From positions 52,904,166 to 52,968,165 of the forward strand of contig OX439044.1 of NCBI GenBank assembly GCA_949317995.1: a stretch of 64,000 nt of DNA. The letters run 5' to 3'. This document shows positions 46,076 to 54,468 of this stretch, in pieces. Under the pieces are notes generated by a model. That model was not told the DNA's origin and ran no database searches. It saw nothing but the letters and a program-made list of their open reading frames with translations. The position numbers and the translations under genes are program-made. The stretch's first letter is position 1. Each line of letters opens with the position of its first letter. The stretch comes from Acholoe squamosa (taxonomy: Eukaryota > Annelida > Polychaeta > Phyllodocida > Polynoidae).

Positions 46076-48895
46076 TCACTGTTCCATGTTCTCCTCGGGT
46101 GGCTGGTTTGGACCTGGTTGTTGAGCCTGTGGCTGAACGGGGGGGTCCACACCAGCTCCATCCGTAGGTGCCAATGCGGGGACAGCAGGTGTTAGTTTCA
46201 CCTTTTGGCGAGCTTCGAACAGGTTCAAAGCATGCTCAGGTGTGCCGTCCCAGTTATCCATGATAACTCCAAAAACGTTGCTCGTTCTAGGTCGAGCATC
46301 TGAGAAGCTTTTTTCCTTCTCGGATAAGGCCTCCTGCCGCAGATTAGCAGCTTCCTGCTTATCTTTGGCAACATCCGCCTTTATCTGAGTAGAGATCCGG
46401 TTGATCTCTGACTTCTGGATCGCGTCAATGCACTGGAGAGTGCTCGACACGGTCCGACGATACATATCCAGGTGGAGGTTTTCCAGATGGTGCTGTAACG
46501 TCTCAAATTGCTTGCTCTGGATATTGCAAGACAATTTGTCCTCCTTCTTGAAGAAGGTCTCCACTGTCTGGATCAGCTTAGGCCGATGAACCACAGCACC
46601 AGGTGGGGGTACCTGACCCTGAGGCTTCAGCTGTGCTCCAGACCCACTCGCAGTGACAGCTACACGCGTATGCGAAGAAGCAACCGCAGTAGTAGCCGCA
46701 CTAGCAGTGGTCGTAGAAGGGCCTTGATTTGGTAATCCCTGAGCTAGGGGCAACCGCGACAATTCCCTTCTAAGGTCTTTGGCTGTCAACAATGGCACGG
46801 GTGGACGTTGTCTCACCACAGCACTCATTGTTGGTCGGGGAGCTTGACCTCCTACTGTCGGCAGTTCCTGCTTGACCCTCCCGTACTGATCAAAGATTTG
46901 CATCTCTGGTCCGGGTGGGCCCATAGCAGGGTACTGCTTTGGGTCTTTGACATTCAAAGGCGCGTGTTTCCGGGAGGACTGGCCACCCGGTCCACTGACA
47001 CCAAAGAATGTCGGGTTCTGTGCACCCAGTGGGGTTGGTGCTCGTCCATAATAGGAAGGAGTTCCAGTAGGAGATGGAAGATGTGGCTTCTTCCTTCCCC
47101 CATTCGTCTGTTTCTCCAGCGCCTCCAGTGGTGACCTGGCTCGGCTTGGAGATTCAGACGCCTGTCTCTTCCTATCTGCCGCGGAGGGTCCCTGACGGTA
47201 ATCCCTGCGGCTTCGGACCTGTTCTCCAGATGGAGTTACATAAGCCCCACCACGGCGGCGGGCCTTGTTGCTCCTCCATTCGTTCAACAGATCGTACTCC
47301 TCCTGAGCGTACTCTAGTTTGCCGGACCCGGGAGTCTGGGCAAACCGAGCCTTTAGTTTCTGGTTAGTACCAGGAACCGTAGGCGCAAACTGCTTCGTAC
47401 TCGGTGTGAGGGCAGCCAACTTCTCTGCATTGAGGCCCTTAAGGTTACCATAGAGTTCAGAGTGAATTTTCATCACCTGATCTATGGCTGCCTCCAGGCC
47501 CTCTCCATGCGAAGTCACATAGTGCCGGACCATGTCTCCGCGTCGGGGGGTGACACATCCTGTGCATTTAGCACATTTCTTGCCAACCTCCCGGTCCCAG
47601 ACATATTCCGGCCTCTGGTGCATATGAACCTCCACGAGATGACGAAGGAACTCGTCTTTCTCGATGAAGAATTCAACCTCACCCTCACTTTGAGTACAAC
47701 GTTGAAAGGGACAATCCTTACGATCCTCCCCGTAGTACTCATCTAGAGCAAACTTGAGCTTGCCCTTCTGGTCATAATTGTACAGACCATTGGGCGAATT
47801 CTTAACGAATTCCCAATAGATCCAGTACATATTGGCCGGCTTTCTATCGGAGAGCTTCTTGCGAAGCCACTCCTCCATATCTTCACGCTTCTCACAGGTG
47901 ATCCGAGGGGGCAGTCTCCATACGGATTTACTCCCCTTCAGGTGTCCCCTGTGTAGAGGAATGAAGTCGGCAAAGTTGCTATTGGCCCAGATAGCAGCCT
48001 CTTGCTCGTCAGTCGGAGTGGCATCCACAACTGGGTCAACCGGCTCCTCTCCCTCCGGGTCGGATGGTACATCCACAGGTTGCACAACGGGTTGTTGACC
48101 CTCGAGAACCTGGGCTGCGGCATCTTGAGCGTCTCCACTCAAATCGGCCATTACATCGTGTAGCTTGACGATTGGCACACCGAGCTCAACTTTTACGGTT
48201 GGGACAGCCGGTTCAGCTTCTGAAGTTTCAGCTTGAACATCTACCTCGATAGGTTCAGGTTTGCGTTGGTTAACCTTCTTCTTATTCCGCCTGCGGGATC
48301 TGCCGTTAATAGAAGTGCCGGGCTCGGATGCATCCGTCTCGTTGCCGGAGACATCCGAAGCCTTAGCTCCCTTCTTATTGGCCGAGCGTGGGGACACCCG
48401 ACGGGTTCGGGTACTGTTGGCCACACTCGTGCTGGTAGAGGGTTCGGTTCCTGACCGTTTTCCTTTACCCTTACCTTTGGTGGGGGTTCCTTTACCCTTT
48501 CCACCAGCTGCTTTCCCTACCACCTCAGTCTTCGTAGCAGTAGACTGAGCAGTTGTAGGGGAATCATCTGCACCAGATGGAACCTTCTCAGGTACTACTG
48601 CTGCGTCTCCTAAGGTAGGAGTTACAGCAGGAGACATGAGACGGTCCATCCGATCGGCCATCTTGGCTGTTACCTGCACGGGTGCGGGTCCTGGTACTAG
48701 CTCCGGATGCGCCAGTGCATACTGCCTCTCCAATAGATGTACTACGAGGTCCTGAATCACCCCGAGTCTGTCTAGTGGAGACACACCAATACGGGCCTCC
48801 TCCGCCTCAATGGTTTGAGACGTAATGGGGACCCCTGGACAGTAATCCACAACAGCGTTACCTGCTGCTTCATACTCATCCGCTGTGCCTAACAT
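46076..48895 (-). CDS. Large zinc-finger protein in the env position (939 aa), novel
   Basis: A complete frame from ATG (48893-48895), 18 nt after the preceding ORF stop. I recognise no family. Residues 125-210 are low-complexity and basic (KGKGKGKR, RSRRRNKKK), NLS-like. Two zinc-finger-like units follow: C395-x4-C400-x18-H419-x4-H424 and C444-x2-C447-x10-H458-x4-H463 (C441 could replace one ligand). 540-770 is rich in P, S, R, Q. 785-865 looks like a coiled coil. VKVE (234-237) and VKQE (674-677) fit the SUMO consensus. There is no signal peptide or membrane span, so it is not an envelope glycoprotein. Nuclear, nucleic-acid-binding or targeting roles are inference. That it is intact beside a broken gag suggests recent function or recent insertion. 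Confidence 0.8.
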   Translation of the reverse strand: MLGTADEYEAAGNAVVDYCPGVPITSQTIEAEEARIGVSPLDRLGVIQDLVVHLLERQYALAHPELVPGPAPVQVTAKMADRMDRLMSPAVTPTLGDAAVVPEKVPSGADDSPTTAQSTATKTEVVGKAAGGKGKGTPTKGKGKGKRSGTEPSTSTSVANSTRTRRVSPRSANKKGAKASDVSGNETDASEPGTSINGRSRRRNKKKVNQRKPEPIEVDVQAETSEAEPAVPTVKVELGVPIVKLHDVMADLSGDAQDAAAQVLEGQQPVVQPVDVPSDPEGEEPVDPVVDATPTDEQEAAIWANSNFADFIPLHRGHLKGSKSVWRLPPRITCEKREDMEEWLRKKLSDRKPANMYWIYWEFVKNSPNGLYNYDQKGKLKFALDEYYGEDRKDCPFQRCTQSEGEVEFFIEKDEFLRHLVEVHMHQRPEYVWDREVGKKCAKCTGCVTPRRGDMVRHYVTSHGEGLEAAIDQVMKIHSELYGNLKGLNAEKLAALTPSTKQFAPTVPGTNQKLKARFAQTPGSGKLEYAQEEYDLLNEWRSNKARRRGGAYVTPSGEQVRSRRDYRQGPSAADRKRQASESPSRARSPLEALEKQTNGGRKKPHLPSPTGTPSYYGRAPTPLGAQNPTFFGVSGPGGQSSRKHAPLNVKDPKQYPAMGPPGPEMQIFDQYGRVKQELPTVGGQAPRPTMSAVVRQRPPVPLLTAKDLRRELSRLPLAQGLPNQGPSTTTASAATTAVASSHTRVAVTASGSGAQLKPQGQVPPPGAVVHRPKLIQTVETFFKKEDKLSCNIQSKQFETLQHHLENLHLDMYRRTVSSTLQCIDAIQKSEINRISTQIKADVAKDKQEAANLRQEALSEKEKSFSDARPRTSNVFGVIMDNWDGTPEHALNLFEARQKVKLTPAVPALAPTDGAGVDPPVQPQAQQPGPNQPPEENMEQ

Positions 48896-48912
48896 TAGGA
48901 TCTGGTCTCTAT

Positions 48913-49566
48913 CTATCTAGAGACCTCATCTGCCTTGACACCGGTGTAACCCGTTTTGTCAGACACGTAGGAGGGCCTATAAGAGGTATTCCTTCGGAAA
49001 GCCATTTCTGCGTCCCAGACGGCTTTACGAAACCATAAGTGGACTACCAATCCTTTGGCCATCTGATGGTAATCCATCAACCAGGACTCCGGAAAGGTAT
49101 TAGCCCATTGCGGATGAGCACATTCCCAGATTGCGTTGACAACACGCTCGTCAACCTCTCTGGGCGTCCCATAACAGGTGGGTATCAGCATTTCCTCAGA
49201 AATTGCTAACATCCGTCCGTCATAGGGACTGGCTATATCATGCCATTCTGGACTGTCTGGTTGACAGGCCAGGTACATTGGCCTGTCAACCGGAGAAGCA
49301 GGTCCCAAAGCACCGAATGAGGTACTACCACCAAGACGGGGCGGCAATTGAGGGGGAGGTGGCATCAGAGCCCTGTCATGAGACTGGACTCCTGCCGGCT
49401 CTCCACTCAAACCTTCGGATGGAGGGGCTACATAAGGCTCACCTACATCAGTTCGTTGTTGAACACCTCGGCGTTCAGGACTAACTTGTCTGGAGTTGTC
49501 GGATGCATCATAGAACGATTCTACGTTGCTATCGTCTACTCCAGAGAAGTACTGATCAACATTCAT
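48913..49566 (-). CDS. Uncharacterised 217-aa ORF in the env position
   Basis: It starts at ATG 49564-49566 directly after an in-frame TAA that ends the small upstream ORF, and stops at TAG 48913-48915. The N-terminal half is acidic and proline-rich (a PPPPQLPPRLGG stretch near residue 73). The C-terminal half looks folded, with many W/Y/H residues (PEWHDI, ECAHPQWANTFPESW, GLVVHLWFRK). The GLVVHLWFR segment faintly recalls DLVVHLLERQ near residue 49 of the 939-aa protein. No family, signal peptide or membrane span is recognised. Confidence 0.6.
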   Translation of the reverse strand: MNVDQYFSGVDDSNVESFYDASDNSRQVSPERRGVQQRTDVGEPYVAPPSEGLSGEPAGVQSHDRALMPPPPQLPPRLGGSTSFGALGPASPVDRPMYLACQPDSPEWHDIASPYDGRMLAISEEMLIPTCYGTPREVDERVVNAIWECAHPQWANTFPESWLMDYHQMAKGLVVHLWFRKAVWDAEMAFRRNTSYRPSYVSDKTGYTGVKADEVSR

Positions 49567-49692
49567 TTAGTGATCTATCTGATCACAATCAGCATCGTAT
49601 GTATAAGTGGGACTCTGGGGAGAACCACTTCCATACTCCTGCGGGGTGCTGGCACCGGCACCACCGCCAAGGCGGACGGCCTCTTCTGCCAT
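49567..49692 (-). CDS. Small ORF (41 codons) in frame with the 217-aa ORF
   Basis: It runs from ATG 49690-49692 to TAA 49567-49569, followed with no gap by the ATG of the 217-aa ORF in the same frame. It begins MAEEAVRLGGG and is rich in G, S, T, Y. Either it is the true N-terminus of the next ORF, cut off by one stop mutation, or a separate leader peptide. An acceptor-like TTTTATCCCCGAACAG ends at about 49705, 13 nt upstream of the ATG. Confidence 0.4.
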   Translation of the reverse strand: MAEEAVRLGGGAGASTPQEYGSGSPQSPTYTYDADCDQIDH

Positions 49693-49704
49693 CGACAGAC
49701 GTGG

Positions 49705-49720
49705 CTGTTCGGGGATAAAA
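49705..49720 (-). promoter_or_regulatory. Candidate splice acceptor for a subgenomic mRNA
   Basis: A minus-strand pyrimidine-leaning TTTTATCCCCGAACAG lies just before the first ATG of the env-position ORFs. Paired with the donor-like GTAAGC at 57220-57225 it would remove gag and pol, as in retroviral env mRNAs. This is sequence inference only. Confidence 0.25.
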
Positions 49721-50305
49721 TATCCCAATCCACCGGATAAGCAGTAAGTACTGCTTACCCAGTGAAAGGCGGGTGCCTTTTAACGAGGGCACACCTCAGA
49801 ATATGGCTGTCACAGGCTATCAGACTCCAACAAGAGTAAGACCACCCTCGGCCACGTCTTCTTCCTTCGCAGGAATAAGACAATATGGCGGGATACTCGA
49901 ACTTGAATCGCTGCGCATGATCAAACCGGCGCCTCACGTGACCATTCGAAAATGGGTCAACAACTTTCCCGCGTGCCCTTAATTAGGTCACGCACCCTTA
50001 CATAAAAACAATACAATACCCGATCGGTCGTCTGTCCGTACTCAGGGTTCAACCATGACAACTCGCTAGGTATTATGGAGTTTATGGATAGCATAAGCAT
50101 ATCCACCGGATTATCCGTCCAAAACCATGGGTACATTGTCATAGGACCTTTTCCAGAAACTCATGACCGGCTCAAATATACATTGAACTAGGTTACAACA
50201 TATAACAGTACACAGTACAGGACAACACACTCGTTGTGTTAACAGGCTAGGTTACGGCAGTCTTTAGCAACCTTGGACTGCGTCTAAGAGGTTTTGAGAC
50301 CTCTT
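49721..50305 (-). other. Non-coding spacer between pol and env-position ORFs
   Basis: About 585 bp without a plausible frame. A palindromic AAGCAGTA-AG-TACTGCTT lies at about 49738-49755 (plus strand). Confidence 0.5.
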
Positions 50306-53300
50306 TTATTGACCTGGTATCCATAAGAGCCTTTTCCAAGGTCTTCTTAGCCTTAGAAGGACCTTTCCTCTTATTTTTACCTGCGCCTGCCGAGATTTTT
50401 GTATCTTCCCCTGTTTTCCGGATGTTACGACAGGGGGCACCACCCTCTTCGGGTCTGCAACCTTCCGTGGCCGCCCGGGTCCTCGCTTTCGGGTCGGCAC
50501 CACTTCGAGTTGCTTAACACGACTCTGTTCCATTACTTTCAATAGACCATCGCCATACATTTCGGTGGAGGTATCCCTCCCTCTCCATGGGCGTAGTCTT
50601 GCTACATTTGACTTGTAACATTTACCAAGCTGTGATTTAATAATCACTGTGCAATCACTAATAACCTGAGTTATAGTGAAAGGTCCATCCCAATTGCTGG
50701 CTAATTTCAGGTTGGCTAGAGGTTGGTGTAGACGCAGTACTCTATCCCCTAGATTAAAAAATCTAGCTTTTAGACCTGTGTCATAGCCAACTTTCTGCCA
50801 ACGCGCAGTTTTCTGCAACTCGTCTCTAACCCTCTCATAGGCTTGTTTGAAATTATCCCTTAGGGATTCTACAAACATCACCTGGTAAGGGGTTTCCGGA
50901 TTCATTCTTATTACGCCAAACACCAAATCTGCTGGCATAATCAAATCCTCTCCAAAAACAAGGAGATTAGGAGAACAGTTTGTGCTCGAATGTACAGTGC
51001 CATTATAGGCATGTACCACGAATTCACATTGTTCATCCCAATCATCCATCTGCTCATTTACTAGAGACTTCAATACTTGGATCAAAGTCCTATTGAATCT
51101 CTCTACCTGCCCATCGCTCTGTGGCCTATAGGGATTAGTTCTTGTCTTGCAGATCGCCAGACAATTACACATCTCTTGCCACAGACTAGACTCAAATTCT
51201 CTGCCTTGGTCACTATGTAACATGAGTGGGACACCTAGGTGCAGCACCCACCCTTTTACAAAGGCCATAGCACAAGTAACAGCCTTATGATCCAGTAAAG
51301 GAAACACTCGGGTGTACTTGGTATAATAATCAGACACGACCATCATACACGTGTTGCCACTAGGAGTGGGGGGAATCCCACTAATAATGTCAACAGCTAT
51401 TCTAGCAAACCTTACACCAAACAGTTCCTGGGATAATGGCAGTTTGCCTAACCCGGGTCCTGGTTTGTTCTTACAGCACTCGGGACAGGTCTCCACCCAT
51501 CGGGTGAGATCTGTACTCATGCCGGGCCAATAGTATCGTCTGGTTAGACGTTCTAGAGACCATTTCTTTCCGAAGTGTCCACTAGTTCTATGCCCATGAC
51601 AGAAATACATAATATCTCGTCGCATAGCACTAGGTATGACAACTTGCAAGGTTTTCTTCCTATTAGAATGGTTCTTCCATCGAAACAGAATACCATCCCG
51701 GACTTCTAGCTCGGCCCATTGAGCTAAGAATCGTCTCATCTCTCTGTTTTCCAATGACACTTCAGGTCTTGGAGGACAGATACCCTGATTAAGGAACTTA
51801 ATCAAACGTGATGTGACTGCATCAGACTCCTGGAACTGCTGGATGGTCTCCAAGGACCAATTCAAGACATGTTCCGGATGGGTTTCGAATGGAACTCGAA
51901 CCCCTGCCAACACAGCATTGTGTGCTCCACAATCAGTGCACTCAGCATTTGCACATTTCCTCACTGGGATTCTAGACAAAGCATCTGCATTCAAATGCTT
52001 TGCCCCGGCTCGGTGTTCAATCTGGCTGTGATTTAGACCGAATTCCGATAGGTGCGCTAACCAGCAACCTATCATCCCCTCTGCATCTTTGAAGTTCAAT
52101 AACCATCTGAGGGAAGAGTGGTCAGTCCGTAGAGTGAAATCACTCCCCCACAAAAAGTGCTTGAACTTCTTCGTATAGACCACCACAGCCAACAACTCAC
52201 GTTTAGTGGTACAATAGTTTCTTTGAGATTTACTCAACGTGTTACTAGCGAAGGCTATAGGAACTTCAACCCCATCCTGGACCTGAGAAAGGGCGGCTCC
52301 TATGCTTTCATTACTAGTATCGGTATCTAGAATGAAATGATCATTCTCCGTAGGGTACTTCAACACAGGTGTTCTTGCAAACAAATCCTTTATTTTCATA
52401 AAGGTCTCGTCTTGCTCGGATCCCCAAGGGAATCGTTCCTTTCTCACCCCGGGTGTCCAGTGGGACAAACTCTGGATAGGAAAGGCAACCCTTGAATATC
52501 CTGGGATAAAGTCCCGGTAGTAGGAACAGAATCCGAGGAAGGATCTGACTTCTTTCGCATTCGTGGGTGCCTGCCAATTTGACATGGCATCCAGTTTCTC
52601 CGGATCGGCTTTAATCCCTTCATTCGAGATTATTCGCCCCAAGTAATTAATAGATCTTTTAAAAAGGTTGCATTTCTTGGGCTTCAGCTTCAAACCGTTA
52701 GTTATGATCCTTTCCAGAACCATACCTAAATTTTCCAAGCATTCCTCGTATGTCTTCCCAAAGACAATCACATCATCTAGATAGACGAGACATTTCTTCC
52801 ATAATAGGTCACTTAATAAAGTTTCCATCATGGCTTCAAATGTCGCCGGTGCATTGCACAATCCGAACGGCATCACATTATATTGGAATAACCCAACATG
52901 ACTGGAAAAGGCCGTCTTCTCCATGTCTTTCGGATGCATACCCACTTGCCAGTACCCGGATTGTAAGTCTAGAGAGCAATACCATTGCTTACCTCCAAGG
53001 GAGTCTATAGTCTCATCAATCCGTGGTAAGGGATATGAATTCTTCTTGGTCATACCATTCAATTTCCGGTAATCTATGCAGAAACGGATGGTACCATCTT
53101 TCTTAGTCACCATGCACACAGGGCTAGACCAAGGACTGGTTGATGGAATTATTACATCCTGTTCAAGCATTTTAGCTATCTCCTCCTCAGCTACCCTTTT
53201 TTTTGCTAGTGGGAGTCTTCTATAAGGAATCTTAAAAGGTTCATTCTCACCAGTGTCAATCGTATGCAGTACCTTATCGGTACGCCCCAATTTTTCACTT

Positions 53301-53455
53301 GGTGCTGCAAAAGCTTTACGGTACTTGTATAACAAGTCAGTTAGAGCTTCACGTTGTTCATCAGTTTCTACATGGCTTTCGGCTACTAGAGTTTCTAGTT
53401 CCGGACTCCTTTTGGGTGAGGAAGGGACTCCGGGTGCCGAAACATGTTTACCAAT
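50306..53455 (-). CDS. Pol: reverse transcriptase, RNase H, integrase
   Basis: The frame is open from 53455 to 50306 (1049 codons). It has no start ATG at its head and overlaps the protease frame by 61 nt in the -1 frame, so it is probably made by frameshifting. Blocks in order: RT (SPWSSPVCMVTKKDG, RFCIDYRKLN, the catalytic YLDDVIVFG), RNase H (FILDTDTS, TDHSSLRWLL, HLNADALSR), integrase HHCC zinc domain (H...H, CPEC), DDE core (VDIISG, HSDQGREFE, PQSDGQVERFNRT), a GPY/F module (NWDGPFTITQVI) and a basic tail with an AT-hook (KRGPGRPRK). The active-site motifs are all present. It copies the RNA and integrates the DNA. Confidence 0.95.
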   Translation of the reverse strand: MGKHVSAPGVPSSPKRSPELETLVAESHVETDEQREALTDLLYKYRKAFAAPSEKLGRTDKVLHTIDTGENEPFKIPYRRLPLAKKRVAEEEIAKMLEQDVIIPSTSPWSSPVCMVTKKDGTIRFCIDYRKLNGMTKKNSYPLPRIDETIDSLGGKQWYCSLDLQSGYWQVGMHPKDMEKTAFSSHVGLFQYNVMPFGLCNAPATFEAMMETLLSDLLWKKCLVYLDDVIVFGKTYEECLENLGMVLERIITNGLKLKPKKCNLFKRSINYLGRIISNEGIKADPEKLDAMSNWQAPTNAKEVRSFLGFCSYYRDFIPGYSRVAFPIQSLSHWTPGVRKERFPWGSEQDETFMKIKDLFARTPVLKYPTENDHFILDTDTSNESIGAALSQVQDGVEVPIAFASNTLSKSQRNYCTTKRELLAVVVYTKKFKHFLWGSDFTLRTDHSSLRWLLNFKDAEGMIGCWLAHLSEFGLNHSQIEHRAGAKHLNADALSRIPVRKCANAECTDCGAHNAVLAGVRVPFETHPEHVLNWSLETIQQFQESDAVTSRLIKFLNQGICPPRPEVSLENREMRRFLAQWAELEVRDGILFRWKNHSNRKKTLQVVIPSAMRRDIMYFCHGHRTSGHFGKKWSLERLTRRYYWPGMSTDLTRWVETCPECCKNKPGPGLGKLPLSQELFGVRFARIAVDIISGIPPTPSGNTCMMVVSDYYTKYTRVFPLLDHKAVTCAMAFVKGWVLHLGVPLMLHSDQGREFESSLWQEMCNCLAICKTRTNPYRPQSDGQVERFNRTLIQVLKSLVNEQMDDWDEQCEFVVHAYNGTVHSSTNCSPNLLVFGEDLIMPADLVFGVIRMNPETPYQVMFVESLRDNFKQAYERVRDELQKTARWQKVGYDTGLKARFFNLGDRVLRLHQPLANLKLASNWDGPFTITQVISDCTVIIKSQLGKCYKSNVARLRPWRGRDTSTEMYGDGLLKVMEQSRVKQLEVVPTRKRGPGRPRKVADPKRVVPPVVTSGKQGKIQKSRQAQVKIRGKVLLRLRRPWKRLLWIPGQ

Positions 53456-54369
53456 TCAGACAGGACAACCGACCCGAGGATCGTATCCTTCTGTACGTAG
53501 ACAGTCTTATTACCGGTATTGGATATAGGAACCACCGTCCAAGCAGCGTTAGCTACTAGAACGTCGGCGGATTCCAATCCGATACTTGACAACATGGCCA
53601 TGTCTGGCTCTACAACTCCAGTTTTTCCTGAAAACTGTCTGTCCGCTCGACATAAGACATCACAGGCTGTGCCCGGTGGTATCTTAACAGTCTGGGCTAC
53701 ACTGGCTACACTGCTTACTTGCCTAAGTACACATTGTACTTCGAGATGATACGGGTCTCTCACTTCCAATATTCCCCTCTGGGAATCTAACCTTGCTCCA
53801 TATAATGCAGCAAAATCCAGACCAAGTATACCATCATCCGCGATGTTCGCCACAGTAGGAGTAAGGATGAAGTCCTTATCTTCCTGTAGACTGAACCTCA
53901 TACATGTTCTACCGAACGTTTGTATCATGCTACCGTCGGCCGTACGAGCATTTCCTTCCGTTGTGAAAGTTTCATGATTCGTAGGCAAAAGATCGTAGAA
54001 TCTCTTAGCAATACAGGAGTGGCTAGCACCCGTATCGACAAGAAACTCAGCGGATCTACCACTCACAGATACAACTGCGTACCACCTCCTACCTTTCAAG
54101 TAGGTAGGACTACTTGCGTACTTAGCAAGTTCCGTCTTAGCGCCGAGGTCAAATCCACATCCCTTCAAAAACTCGAGACAAGGATGACCCGGGGGGAACT
54201 GGGCACACCCCACCCTGGCCAACTCATTGGCCACTCCCTCTGGACTGATATCGGGTTTCCCCTCTGTGTTCTTCTGCCGGTTCTTGACACCTGGTGTACT
54301 ATCAGTCTCCCCAGCCTCATGAGTAAGGAACTGATCAGGCTCCTTAGCTTCACTGCTGGGCGAAAATCG
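53395..54369 (-). CDS. Aspartic protease region of the LTR element
   Basis: The frame is open between TAG 54370-54372 and TAG 53395-53397 and has no upstream ATG. The catalytic FLVDTGASHSC motif is near 54023-54050, followed by DGILGLDFAALYGA, the usual hydrophobic-hydrophobic-G flap-side segment of retropepsins. A linker rich in E, K, T, P precedes it. The enzyme cleaves Gag and Pol precursors. How translation enters this frame from gag is unclear (see gag). Confidence 0.85.
   Translation of the reverse strand, partial: RFSPSSEAKEPDQFLTHEAGETDSTPGVKNRQKNTEGKPDISPEGVANELARVGCAQFPPGHPCLEFLKGCGFDLGAKTELAKYASSPTYLKGRRWYAVVSVSGRSAEFLVDTGASHSCIAKRFYDLLPTNHETFTTEGNARTADGSMIQTFGRTCMRFSLQEDKDFILTPTVANIADDGILGLDFAALYGARLDSQRGILEVRDPYHLEVQCVLRQVSSVASVAQTVKIPPGTACDVLCRADRQFSGKTGVVEPDMAMLSSIGLESADVLVANAAWTVVPISNTGNKTVYVQKDTILGSVVLSELVNMFRHPESLPHPKGVRN
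53410..53416 (-). promoter_or_regulatory. -1 frameshift slippery heptamer CCCAAAA (protease to pol)
   Basis: On the minus strand C CCA AAA lies in the protease reading frame (codons CCA, AAA) and fits X-XXY-YYZ. It is inside the 61-nt overlap, 12 nt upstream of the protease TAG. Ten nt downstream is a short perfect hairpin (ACTAGA-AAC-TCTAGT). Pol is in the -1 frame relative to protease, as the model needs. The hairpin is weak, so a longer structure may be the stimulator. Confidence 0.6.
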
Positions 54370-54468
54370 CTAGAGGATTCTCACCAGTACCACAAGCGGC
54401 GATAGGCTGGCAGTCATGGCAATCACTCATTCGGGGGGTAATCCGGTTGCCTTCATGGACACCCCCTC

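Noticed and set aside
46076-48895. Envelope glycoprotein interpretation of the 939-codon ORF
   Set aside because: No signal peptide, no transmembrane segment and no furin-like site in a plausible context. The zinc-finger-like and basic regions point elsewhere.
46401-49740. Plus-strand frames of 60-130 codons opposite the accessory ORFs
   Set aside because: Antisense shadows of the GC-rich minus-strand coding frames.
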